Assembly: GCA_036939355.1 (NCBI GenBank)
Contig: JALLAP010001079.1
Location: 1-11,482 of the forward strand
From: Thalassiosira profunda
Lineage: Eukaryota > Bacillariophyta > Thalassiosirophyceae > Thalassiosirales > Thalassiosiraceae
DNA: 11,482 nt
Direction of reading: 5' to 3'
The first letter of the stretch is position 1. Every line of letters starts with the position of its first letter. A program made the translations under genes and the position numbers. Positions 1-8,286 of the stretch are shown here, piece by piece. The notes beneath the pieces are model-generated. The model did no database searches. It was given only the letters and a program-made list of their open reading frames with translations, and was not told the DNA's origin.

Positions 1-2056
1 GCCGCTTCCCTTCGTAGGCTTGGTGGAGCCGCTCGTGCACCTCGAGCTGCGCCAGTTTCTCCCTCCCAGACGAGTTGACTCCCCTCAACAGCGCCGCCTT
101 GCTTTGCTCGAGAACATCGTCACGGTCGAGCGACGGCGCTTTCTTCTCCGAAGTCTCCTTCACCTTCTTCAAGGCACGCCTCCGAATCCACCACTCGTCG
201 ATGTCCTCCATCCGCGGGATCCTCGGATCAGCAGTTGCAGCGTTGGGTGCCGTCGTGGTCGATGATCCCCTCGGAGCGGGCATTCTGTTGACATCCTCCG
301 CCGTGGCCGTCAAACGGACATCGCTCTCGATTGGCCCAGCGTGTCGCTCGACCAAAAAGGTGACTGCATCGATGGTCTCTTCCATGTCGTGGTAGTCAAA
401 CATATCATCCAGAGCAGTCACAAAACGACAGGCGAGATCGGCCGGCGACAAGCCAACAGCGATATCCTTCCAATCTTTGATCGGCGCAGACTTTTTGCCC
501 AGAGATCCCCACCACCGATAGATTCCCTTCTCTGAGCACCGGGCCCCGACTTTTGGCGTGTGCTCAAACGAAAGAGCCGCAGCAGTACACCACGATAGGC
601 ATCGGGCACCTTTGACATTATTCTTGGGCCCGTAGAGGATTGCATTGGCGGTCGGATCCTTCTTGCTATTCTCGACCTGGGTGTCCGTCCCGTCGACACA
701 GAACGCCCTCGTGACGCCGACTGTCTTCGACCGGTCGGGCTCTTCCGCATCGAGATACGCCTTCGTGATATCGAGGCAGGAGCACTGCTCCCCGGCTTTC
801 CCCCACCTCGGCGCCCATTCCTTCAGTATCAAACCTACCGAGGTGCGATGCCGGTCGACGATCAATCCAATGAACTCTTGGGTCAAGTCTCGCCGGAAGA
901 ACAAACGACAGACGAGGCACTTCTCAATTTGGGACATGTACGGCATCTTGNGACAGACGAGGCACTTCTCAATTTGGGACATGTACGGCATCTTGACGGA
1001 ATCGGACGCCCCGGTCGATTGCACGCGCCTCCGTTTGTTGGGCTGCAGCTGTGGAAGCTCCTTCACGTCGATGTCGGGGAACAGGCACTCCGCCATCACC
1101 AGCGTCTCCTCGAAGCTGTTAAATCCCCACAGGCACTTCGCCGCGCCGGCGTGATTTTCGTGCCATTTTTGATCAAACAGTGTCGCCCTGCTGATACCGC
1201 CCACCTTGCGTAGGATATCGGTCAGTTCCTCGATGGTGTATTCCGACGCCGCCCTCTTGCGCAGTTTCGCATTCTCCTTCTCCACATTCTTCACCCTCTC
1301 CTCCTTGCGCCTGCACTTCTGCAGCAACACCTTCCGCTCCCTCCTCAGCGACTCGACAACGTCTTGGCTTTTCCTTAACGCTTCCTCCGTGTCAGTAGTT
1401 GCATCAGTCGATGAAGCCAGAGTTGCAGTTTCTGAATCATCCGCCGCCGTTCTGGTCGCAGCCCGCGTGCCCCTCTCCGACCGGAGCGTGGCCATCAGCA
1501 CCGCTGCATCGACGACCGAATTGTTTGCGTTGACGAAGTATTGCCCCCCGTCCGTATCGCGGTTGTCGAGCGGATTGTGGAGCAGAGCCGTCGCTTCCTC
1601 GTGGCCGAACCGCTTCCTCCACATCCCCCGCATCGCAGGGTATTTCTGCAGCAGCTTGATATCGAAGTGATGCGCGGCGACTGAGAATCTACTGCCGGCT
1701 GCACCCGACCGGATCTTTTCTTCCCATTCCTCAGACACGTGCAGATTGCGGATGAGGCTCTCTTGAAACGGGAGCCACAGCGGGTCGTCCGACTTCTCGA
1801 ACCGAATGGGCGTCCGGTCGTAGGGGTGCTCCGTGCCCTTGAAGCCTTTGCGCAGCCGGGGGCAGGAGGTGTATCCACACACGCACGGGTGGTCGTCGCG
1901 GGGGGTCTTGTGTCGATTGCCCGTTCTCTTTTGCAAGTGGCGATCTCCTTTGTTCACATGACGGTCCCGCTTATCAACATGGCGGTCCCCGCTATCGAGG
2001 TGGCGGTCCCCATCGCGCTGCTTCCTCTTCTCGCCGGAGCGCGACCTCAAATCCAT
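1..2056 (-). CDS. THAP-like / DDE-transposase-like protein, 3' end cut by the window
   Basis: The reading frame starts at ATG 2056-2054 and stays open to base 1, 685 codons as printed (670 if the duplication at 907-995 is collapsed). An in-frame TGA lies four codons upstream, so this is the first Met. Seen in order (collapsed numbering): a tandem DRH-[LV] repeat at 15-42; a THAP-like region at about 58-135 with C60-x4-C65, the W of 'DPLWLPF' and 'VAAHHF', where THAP fingers have C-x2-H and this one shows Ala for Cys; a charged coiled coil at 224-270; a putative helix-turn-helix at about 369-400; then 'VDGTD' (D440), 'RCLSW' and 'GARCSEKGI', which recall the DDE_Tnp_4-type fold. The C-terminal part after 500 is unrecognised and no clear remaining catalytic acids are visible. 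I infer a domesticated or decaying transposase-derived gene. Domain assignments are by eye; the open frame itself is certain. Confidence 0.72.
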   Translation of the reverse strand, partial: MDLRSRSGEKRKQRDGDRHLDSGDRHVDKRDRHVNKGDRHLQKRTGNRHKTPRDDHPCVCGYTSCPRLRKGFKGTEHPYDRTPIRFEKSDDPLWLPFQESLIRNLHVSEEWEEKIRSGAAGSRFSVAAHHFDIKLLQKYPAMRGMWRKRFGHEEATALLHNPLDNRDTDGGQYFVNANNSVVDAAVLMATLRSERGTRAATRTAADDSETATLASSTDATTDTEEALRKSQDVVESLRRERKVLLQKCRRKEERVKNVEKENAKLRKRAASEYTIEELTDILRKVGGISRATLFDQKWHENHAGAAKCLWGFNSFEETLVMAECLFPDIDVKELPQLQPNKRRRVQSTGASDSVKMPYMSQIEKCLVCXKMPYMSQIEKCLVCRLFFRRDLTQEFIGLIVDRHRTSVGLILKEWAPRWGKAGEQCSCLDITKAYLDAEEPDRSKTVGVTRAFCVDGTDTQVENSKKDPTANAILYGPKNNVKGARCLSWCTAAALSFEHTPKVGARCSEKGIYRWWGSLGKKSAPIKDWKDIAVGLSPADLACRFVTALDDMFDYHDMEETIDAVTFLVERHAGPIESDVRLTATAEDVNRMPAPRGSSTTTAPNAATADPRIPRMEDIDEWWIRRRALKKVKETSEKKAPSLDRDDVLEQSKAALLRGVNSSGREKLAQLEVHERLHQAYEGKR
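907..995. other. Assembly gap (single N) flanked by an exact 44-bp duplication
   Basis: Bases 907-950 are repeated exactly at 952-995, with a lone N at 951 between them. This is the signature of two contig ends that overlap but were joined with a placeholder. N plus one copy is 45 bp, so the minus-strand frame is kept and the protein gains a 15-residue duplicate (KMPYMSQIEKCLVC plus an unknown residue). A true tandem duplication is possible but less likely. Confidence 0.88.
1931..2014 (-). repeat. Four 21-bp (7-residue) tandem repeats in the THAP-like gene
   Basis: Residues 15-42 of the minus-strand protein repeat with a period of seven: DGDRHLD, SGDRHVD, KRDRHVN and KGDRHLQ, with a diverged fifth NRH nine residues on. 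At DNA level the plus strand shows the core GGCGGTCCC or a close variant every 21 bp. The units are charged and hydrophilic, and their function is unknown. Confidence 0.8.
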
Positions 2057-2500
2057 GATGGCACCTCAATTGGAGATGCCGGCGACGAGTTGCAATATCG
2101 GCGGGAGGCGGTGCAATATGGCGTCGCAGCGCTCGCTGGAGCTAGTTGAGACGACGATAAATGATGTGGCGGCGGCGATTTATATTTGTTGTAGCTGCTA
2201 GATGCTCGAATCATCGATGCCGGCGGAGTGCGAGCCGATCGAATTGATGCGAACAAGCTGGTTTGTGGTGGTGGTGGTGGGTGCGGACGGAAAAAAGTCA
2301 CGCGGAACACCCAAAAATCACGGGGTTCTCACAGCACATAATCACGCTCCAATACCACTGAGAATGGTGGATTCTCCGGCTAGACGAAGGCTGATAATGG
2401 ACTGGACCCGCAGGGCCTCGGGCGACAAGCCACAGGCAAGGCAGCTCCCGCACCATTCTCCCACTCTCTCCCTTTCCTCGGACAGCATGGCGAGAACTCG
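2057..2500. other. Intergenic region between divergent genes
   Basis: No convincing gene is seen. It holds a TATA-like box for the minus-strand gene (2178-2187) and a short GGT triplet run (about 2266-2281). A plus-strand frame open from 2384 leads into the 2501 gene but has no ATG, so that gene's true first exon or start may lie here. Confidence 0.5.
2178..2187 (-). promoter_or_regulatory. TATA-like box of the THAP-like gene
   Basis: The minus strand reads AAATATAAAT about 120 bp upstream of the ATG at 2056, inside a GC-rich stretch where such an A/T block stands out. Position and sequence fit a eukaryotic TATA box. No transcription start can be seen. Confidence 0.4.
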
Positions 2501-3188
2501 GTGCCTCATGCGGAAGGATGCTTGTGCACATCACCGCAGCTCCGCGCCGACGTTTCGAGAGTACCGACGAGCCGTCAGCGGGAGCTACAGAAACGAGGAG
2601 TGGATCGACCTCCGTGCAAACAGATACACTTAGACGAGACCGAGGGAGCCTCAAGCTCCACACTGTACCCGGAAATCTACAAGAGCTCCTCCCGCGGGCT
2701 TGTCGAACGGTCCGACTTTGTCGATACATTTCCGGAGGTGGGTTCTCACATGACCACACAAGTTGAGGAAAAGATAGCCATCTCGTTTTCCGATACAGCC
2801 GAGCTGATATCACCGCACACGCCCCGCGAGCCCCTCGACAGCTGGTACACCCCAGCGGACCAGCATCGATTCCTCCACGAGGTGTCCGCCCGCGCTGCAA
2901 CGACCCGTCGGATGATGGAGTACGCCTCGCGGAACGAGGCCAGCTACAACTCGGCCACCGGACTGACGGCGCCGCACGTCCTGCGAGCTCGCAAGCCCAG
3001 AGGAAGTGGTGGGAGTTGAATATCTGCTCGCCGGGCAGGGCACGGCGCGCACCGGCCTCATCCGCCACCACCGGAACGTCCTGGCCGACGAGCAGGATCC
3101 GCGGCCGCTCTCTGAGAGGGTTGAAGACACCTCGACGATGTCGGCCCACTTGGCACGGGAGAGGGCGTCCTACTCTCTTCTGATATAG
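2501..3188 (+). pseudogene. Diatom-type uncharacterised family protein, frameshifted
   Basis: The first frame (GTG 2501 to stop 3019, 172 codons) contains 'KIAISFSDTAEL' at about 91-102 and 'LDSWYTPADQHRFL' at 112-125. The frame one base later (open from 2967 to stop 3188) continues with 'PEEVVGVEYLL' and 'HRNVLADEQ', ending in a helical tail. From memory, small uncharacterised diatom proteins have this order (V-F-S strand, W-Y-T with a following helix, then a G-x-E-x-L-L helix and V-L-x-x-Q), so the two frames probably belong to one protein broken between 2967 and 3016. No ATG lies in frame upstream; the first Met is residue 84. The start is therefore unknown: the gene may have an upstream exon, or be decayed. 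It points tail to tail at the 3330-4652 gene, 141 bp away. No function is known. A longer antisense frame covers the locus but resembles nothing. Confidence 0.45.
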
Positions 3189-3329
3189 AAAGCAGATGCA
3201 GGCTTTTGTGTACATACAGCATCTAATACCTATGCATTTGGTACCCCCGAAAGCCCTGTCCCTTCGTTCCATCGTTTCTAGATATGTAGGGCAGCTCCAC
3301 CCAGCTTTCCCATCGGCAGAGCACGCCGA

Positions 3330-4652
3330 TCACCACTCGGTGCCGCAGCCGTCACAACTGATAACTTTCCCCAGGAACGTGTCGTCCATTTCCCGTTTCC
3401 GATCCTCCTTCTTCGCCTTCAGAGCATCCTCGTACTTGCCCCCACTCTCGTCGTGGGTGGTGTCGATGCCGCAAAAGTACAGCCCGCAGAACTGCACGTC
3501 CTCCACGATGCTCTGGAGGATGGACCCCTTCTCCTTCTTCCCGTCGTTGTGGCTGAATTTGAACTGCTTGTACGTGTCCTTGACGCCGGTGAGGAAGTTG
3601 CGACCCGCCATCCCGATGGACATGGTGGATGATGGGACCGTCGACGGGGCGGTCCGAGAGGGTTGGTCCGCCTTCTCCGACAGCTCGCCCGAGGCGGCAT
3701 GGCTGATCTGCCGAAGGAGCTGCGTCCGCGTCTCGCGGCCGGGGGAGTCCTCCTTGGCCTCGGTGGCCTTGGCCCGCAGGCTGTCCATGCCCTCCTTCAG
3801 GAGGGCCTTGACGGCGCTGTTGCCCCCTGCTCCGGTCCGCTCGGACATTTCGGAGATGACGCTCTGGCCGCTCGCCCCCACGATGCCCGATACGGGGATG
3901 TGGTCCAGCTCGTCGTCCGAGACGGAGACGTTGTCGAACGTCGACGTGGACGTCTTCTTCTTGTGCCCCTTGCTCACGGTCGTTTTGGCCCCGGCCGTTT
4001 TGGCCCCCGCCTCCCCGGTGTACGGCGTGAACCCCTCTCCCTCGTTCTGCCCGCCCCCGGCGACCCCCACGGCTCTCAGCACGTTGTCGTCCACGAAGCC
4101 CCAGCTGAGGTTGGAACTCTTCCCCGTGACGCCGCTCTGGTTGGTCGTCACGGTCACCCGGTCGAAGCTGAATTCGCTCCACTCGCTCACCTCGGAAATG
4201 TACCCCGATCCGACGGAGGGATTTCGACGGTGCTTGGAGGTCTGCGGGGAGGCCCGGGACGGCAGGTTGAGCTTGGCCGGGGCCTGCTGCAGGTCGAAGT
4301 GGGGGATGGCGTAGCCGCTGTTGGGCCCGCCGGCGATGTCCCCGCTGCCCGTCGCGGCGAGGGTTTTGCCGCTGTCCAGGGTGCTGTCCAGGCTGGCGTT
4401 CAGGCTCTCGGTGGAGCGGGTGCTGCCGCTCACCACGCTCGCTTTGGAGGGGCTGGAATTGGCAATATCGTTGCTCGATTTGCCCCCGATTTTGCTCTTG
4501 ACGAACTTGCCGAAGCGCTTGCTCCGCTTGAGCTGCGCGCTGTTGGCGGCGTCGTTGTTTTTGGCAGCCGCCTTCGTGGGCGAGTCGAACTCGAACCGCG
4601 GCGTCGGCTCGGGGAAGTCGAAGACCAGTTCGGAGTTGGGATTGGCCACCAT
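3330..4652 (-). CDS. Hypothetical Ser/Gly-rich protein with C-terminal cysteine pairs
   Basis: This is a 440-aa protein starting at ATG 4652-4650 in a good Kozak context (ACCATGG). The frame is open 54 codons further upstream, but that stretch is Arg-rich and looks like 5' UTR. The first 350 residues are low-complexity and probably disordered. They include a basic patch at 42-58 (LKRSKRFGKFVKSK), many Ser/Thr, and RRNPS at 142-146, which fits a basophilic-kinase site. The last 90 residues are more structured-looking: a hydrophobic stretch at 378-396 (ILQSIVEDVQFCGLYFCGI), a Lys/Glu helix at 406-424, and C433-x2-C436 near the end (CDGCGTEW). With C389 and C394 this gives four cysteines that could bind zinc. 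No signal peptide or clear membrane span is seen. I do not recognise the family. Long plus-strand frames over this gene are antisense shadows. Confidence 0.72.
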   Translation of the reverse strand: MVANPNSELVFDFPEPTPRFEFDSPTKAAAKNNDAANSAQLKRSKRFGKFVKSKIGGKSSNDIANSSPSKASVVSGSTRSTESLNASLDSTLDSGKTLAATGSGDIAGGPNSGYAIPHFDLQQAPAKLNLPSRASPQTSKHRRNPSVGSGYISEVSEWSEFSFDRVTVTTNQSGVTGKSSNLSWGFVDDNVLRAVGVAGGGQNEGEGFTPYTGEAGAKTAGAKTTVSKGHKKKTSTSTFDNVSVSDDELDHIPVSGIVGASGQSVISEMSERTGAGGNSAVKALLKEGMDSLRAKATEAKEDSPGRETRTQLLRQISHAASGELSEKADQPSRTAPSTVPSSTMSIGMAGRNFLTGVKDTYKQFKFSHNDGKKEKGSILQSIVEDVQFCGLYFCGIDTTHDESGGKYEDALKAKKEDRKREMDDTFLGKVISCDGCGTEW

Positions 4653-5996
4653 GGTTGGCGCGTGGTGTTGTCTATCGAGCGACCAAGGCCTTAAAATGTC
4701 CGGCACCTTTGACGTCCCGGGACGAGGCCTCAAACCAAGCAGTCGGCCCGATTTGCAATTCGCAACGCGGCGGGGCCTGGCCCCTGCAATTGCCGATCGA
4801 GTTGCAACCTGCAATCTGCCGGGCCAAGAGCAGGAGGCCCAGGCTCACAAACACTCAGCGCCGCCACAGAGACGATACCACTCGGAGACGAAGACAACCT
4901 TACACCGCCATGGGGGGCTCTCGGACGCCGTTGCAGGTTTGCATGCGTATTGTGCGGCGGTGGGGCTCCTCTTTTGAGGTCAAGCGGCGTGGTGGCGCTG
5001 CCAACAAAATCGGCGTGGTGACTTGCTTGTCACGCAGATTTTCTGGCAACGCGAGACTCCGAGTTTACCAGGCCAATTTTCTACGTAGGAATTTTTAGGT
5101 GACTCTTTTAAACAGGTCTTAGCAGGCTTTCAAGGCATAAATGATTTGTGAGGGGTCAGGCGGGTTTTGTGGGTCGGAGTCAGGAGAAGTGGAGAGGGCT
5201 CTCGACCTTGTATGTATGTACATTGGGCCATGAGAGGTTTGAGGTGCTGGGCTCGAATATCGTTTTCCGTCAGTCACCGGCCATCTCACTTCGATATATC
5301 ATTTGGAGGTCGGACTTCAAATGCGCCGCGATGGACCGCACACGCAGGCGCAGAGAGCTCTGCCACACTTTTAGTGGTTTTGCAATTTGCGATTACTCAT
5401 ATCTCCTTGAACCGAATTTGGCCCCCCAATGCTTGAGCTAAACGGTTTTGGGTTTGCCGCCCATGATCGCCACGACATTGACTCTGTTGTGAATCCCTTG
5501 AGATAGTCGAAGAGATTCAGATGCCCCCGAGCTGAAGTACACCCGAAAAATGGGTTGCCGTGCTCAGATCATCATGCCATGTATGCTCTCAGAAACCATT
5601 TTATGTGCTCTGTCGAGTTCAGCAGAGAGGCAAAGGCAAAGGCAAAAAGGCGGTCTCAGGCACCTTGAACAGTTATACATTACGTATCGTACTTACGTAC
5701 TTTTGCTTGGCGGGCCTTGGATTTTGAAATATCAGCGTAGGAATCAATACTAGCTAGGTAGAGAGGCCCTCCCGTCCAAGCTCCTCAGCTCAAGTGCCAA
5801 TTCTCAACAAGATAGAGCCAATGACGCTGGGGTGGCTCCTCGGTTGAAACAACAACGGAGAAGGCAGGGTGAAGGCGAAGGGCGAACCAGAGAGGAAGGG
5901 GCCGTACCAGTACATCAGCGGGGAGGGGCACTGCGAGGTTGGTGGCGCGCGACAGTCTCCGCGTGGGCGTGGGCGACGCATTGCAATTGCAACAAA
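4653..5996. other. Intergenic region between divergent genes, no gene recognised
   Basis: About 1.3 kb holding only short, compositionally odd reading frames that resemble nothing. It must contain both promoters for the flanking divergent genes. A TTTTAAGG-like A/T block lies on the minus strand just upstream of 4652. A GGCAAA triplet repeat is at 5629-5646. An A/T-rich stretch with TACGTA motifs (about 5670-5705) stands out. No RNA gene is seen. Confidence 0.5.
5629..5646 (+). repeat. (GGCAAA)3 short tandem repeat
   Basis: Three exact copies of the hexamer GGCAAA in the intergenic region. It is a simple microsatellite with no evident function. Confidence 0.7.
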
Positions 5997-7566
5997 ATGG
6001 CACCTTGGGCTCCCTCCCCCTCGCCGCCACGCGTAGCCGACGCTCTACCGGCGGTGACGCGCGACAAGCTCGCCGGCGATGCCGCCCTGGACTTCCTGGT
6101 GGAGTATTACGAGGCAAAGGGGGAGAGAGAGGAGCCGGAGCGCGCGGCTGGCGGGTCGGGGACAGCGGGGCCTCTGAAAGACAACATCATCTTCGCTAGG
6201 TGCACCGAGCCAGCTCCCACCGTCCCGTCGCTCTCGACGTCGTCCGAGCTCTCGGAAGCGACGGATCTGCCACCGGCGCTCCCGCCGCTCGTCTCGCCGG
6301 AGGACAAACATCGCGGGGCGCGGCAGAACGCGCCCACGCCGCTCATGTCCAACGCCACGTGCCTAAACTCCGTGACCCCCACCTCCTCCTTCATGGATGG
6401 ACACGACGGACGACGAGGACGACGATGCCTACACCTACGTGACCGAGGAGTATGCCACGGAGGACTGCCCCGACCTCCCCAATATCCCCGACGAGTTGCG
6501 GGGGTGGGCCAAGTCCGGAATGGACGTCCTTTCGTACGTCGCCGCGCCGCTGCAGGAAATATTTGGCACCGATTATTGCGGCGACGAGTGCGGCGCCAAA
6601 AGTTGCGGGGACGAGTGCGGGGGCGGCCTCCGCCCCACGAGGAAGGTGCGACGGCGCCGACGGCGCGAGGACGTCGAGATCTCGCTAGAGGATGGCGTGG
6701 ACGACGTCTTGGAAGGCCTGCGCACGGTGGACGACGTGGTGGGAGGCCTTGCGCGGGAGCGGTGCGAGTCGTCATCCTTCGAGGGGCCGAATTCCCTCGT
6801 CGACTCCGAGGCGGCGGAGTACGAGGCCGCGGAGTTTCCGGACGCGGGCATGGGGGCCGGAAGGCTGGGCATCGCCCCAGCCGACAAAGTCGACGACGCG
6901 TACAACCTGCTCGCGGCGATTTCGGCAGATAACGAAGGGGGGAACGGCAACGATGGATTGTGGGCCACGTCCCTCTCCCAACTGATGCTTCAGAGCAGCC
7001 TGCTCGTGCCGGAGAATGAGCGGACCATCCTCCCGTTCGACACCTTCCAGTTCCTCTCGGTGGACATGAACATATCCATCGACGATCCGGACTCGTCGTT
7101 CGAGATGGAATTGGCCGACTTTGCGGCTTCCCAGCGGAACGACGATGCGGTGGCCAAGACGGATGCTTGCGAGGATGACAACGCCCGAGCAGAGTCGGAC
7201 AGTGGAATCGACGACAGGGCCAGCATCGTATCGATAGGGACGAAGCTTCGCTCCGACCGGTGGAACCGGGAGCGGATAAAATCGGCGCGTTTTCGGAGAA
7301 AGAAGGAGAGGCCGCCGGCGAGCCCTGCGGCGGACTGCGTGTCGACTCCCTCTGTTGCTCTCAACAATCGCATTGAGCGGACCGAATCCACGACATCTCA
7401 GCTTAAGGAGGAAGTTGTGGATAAGGCTCCGCCCCCCGCACGACCACCGGCAAGTGCCAACAGTGGTAACGATGCCAGCGCGTTGCACCGACGACGGCTG
7501 AAGATGGCGAAAGCAAAGAAGGTCCAGAAGAGGAAGGACATGCTGCGCTCCCTTGCGTCGTCTTAA
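5997..7566 (+). CDS. Acidic hypothetical protein, frame broken by a 4-bp duplication
   Basis: The likely start is ATG 5997 in a strong context (AACAAAATGG). The first frame runs 132 codons with protein-like content (for example TRDKLAGDAALDFLVEYYEA). At 6393-6400 ATGG occurs twice in tandem. Removing one copy joins this frame to the second (ATG 6397 to TAA 7566, 389 codons), for a predicted total of about 521 aa. Second-frame features: an acidic start (DTTDDEDDD), twin CGDECG motifs at 61-75, an Arg-rich patch at 79-90 that could be a nuclear localisation signal, an acidic middle, and a Lys/Arg-rich tail. No membrane span or known domain is recognised. Alternatives are that translation begins at 6397 with an untranslated leader, or that an unseen intron is present. 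The neighbouring 8287 gene is on the same strand, 720 bp away. Confidence 0.62.
6393..6400 (+). other. ATGG tandem duplication causing a +1 frameshift
   Basis: ATGGATGG sits exactly where the upstream frame (…TSSFMD) passes to the downstream frame (MDTTDDEDDD…). Losing four bases restores one continuous frame. It may be a polymorphism, a true pseudogenising change or an assembly error. Confidence 0.6.
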
Positions 7567-7917
7567 GTGCATTCTGGGGCATCTGCGGCCGCTGTGTTGG
7601 GATACATTCAGACCCAACGGAAGACGTCGCGCCCCTTGACAACTTGCACACAGCGAAAGAACTAGTTTGTTCACATCATTCATAGCCTAAAACCTCTTCG
7701 GGCATCCAGATCCAGAGAGAGGGTTATATGGGCATAGAGGGTTAGGAGCCTCTCACACTGTCCAAGCATTCTCTCGCTCAGTCGCTCTTTCGGCTTTATG
7801 TAGTACACTTGCCAACTCTCCCTATGAGCTTGCGAGACGGAACAGTGACTCAGCTCTCATGTACACACGTTGTTGAACTTGGCGCTAACCGCACTTTAGG
7901 CCTGCACGATCAGAGCC

Positions 7918-7947
7918 GCCTTTGTTGCAAGCAAAGGCCTTGCTTGC
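7918..7947. repeat. Overlapping inverted repeats
   Basis: GCCTTTG (7918-7924) pairs with CAAAGGC (7932-7938). Overlapping it, GCAAGCAA (7927-7934) pairs with TTGCTTGC (7940-7947). The two alternative hairpins share bases and could not form at the same time. No function is assigned. Confidence 0.5.
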
Positions 7948-7964
7948 TTGCGGATTCTCTCCGG

Positions 7965-7972
7965 TGACGTCA
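7965..7972. promoter_or_regulatory. TGACGTCA (CRE-type bZIP) consensus site
   Basis: A perfect palindromic cAMP-response-element consensus lies about 315 bp upstream of the 8287 start. bZIP factors bind this motif in many eukaryotes, including CO2/cAMP-responsive promoters in diatoms. Use here is inference from the motif alone. Confidence 0.35.
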
Positions 7973-8286
7973 AATGACCTCTCGTGACACTGTAGTCGTA
8001 ATGACTATTTACTATGTGATGTTGCGAAGCTTTTCCCTAAGTAACTGTCGTCACCAATGCACCAATTCAAGAGATACAGTGGAAAAGAGAACAGCAGGTG
8101 TCAAAAAGAGAGGCTGCAAAACGGTTCTCTGTCGGTTGAGTATCGCGCCTGCTTGTTGGGGGCGATGCACATCAAGAAGCCGCGAACACCAAGCAGAACC
8201 TCGGACGCTCGTCTTGCCATTCTTTTGTTGCACGCACAACCCCCCATCAGTCGACGGCCGGCCGACCCTCACCCACCCCCCATAAT

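Larger units (their letters stand above)
7567..8286. other. Intergenic region, no gene recognised
   Basis: About 720 bp holding the 3' region of the 5997 gene and the upstream region of the 8287 gene. It contains a near-palindrome with arms GCAAGCAA and TTGCTTGC (7927-7947), overlapping a second inverted repeat (GCCTTTG and CAAAGGC, 7918-7938), and a consensus TGACGTCA site at 7965-7972. Short frames here look like chance. Confidence 0.5.

Noticed and set aside
2298..3272. 324-codon minus-strand frame
   Set aside because: It is longer than the plus-strand frames but Arg/Cys/Ser-rich with no recognisable motif. The plus strand carries family-like blocks, so this is taken as an antisense shadow.
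3196..4694. Two long plus-strand frames (372 and 343 codons) over the 3330-4652 gene
   Set aside because: Their composition mirrors the antisense of a GC-rich gene (runs of Leu/Gly/Arg or Ser/Pro) and they overlap each other in different frames.
4653..4814. 54-codon N-terminal extension of the 3330-4652 gene
   Set aside because: Arg-rich leader-like stretch with a weaker start context; the internal ATG at 4652 has an ACCATGG context and begins the typical composition.
6772..7683. 303-codon minus-strand frame opposite the 5997-7566 gene
   Set aside because: Arg/Val-rich antisense shadow without motifs; the plus frame has a consistent acidic/basic domain layout.
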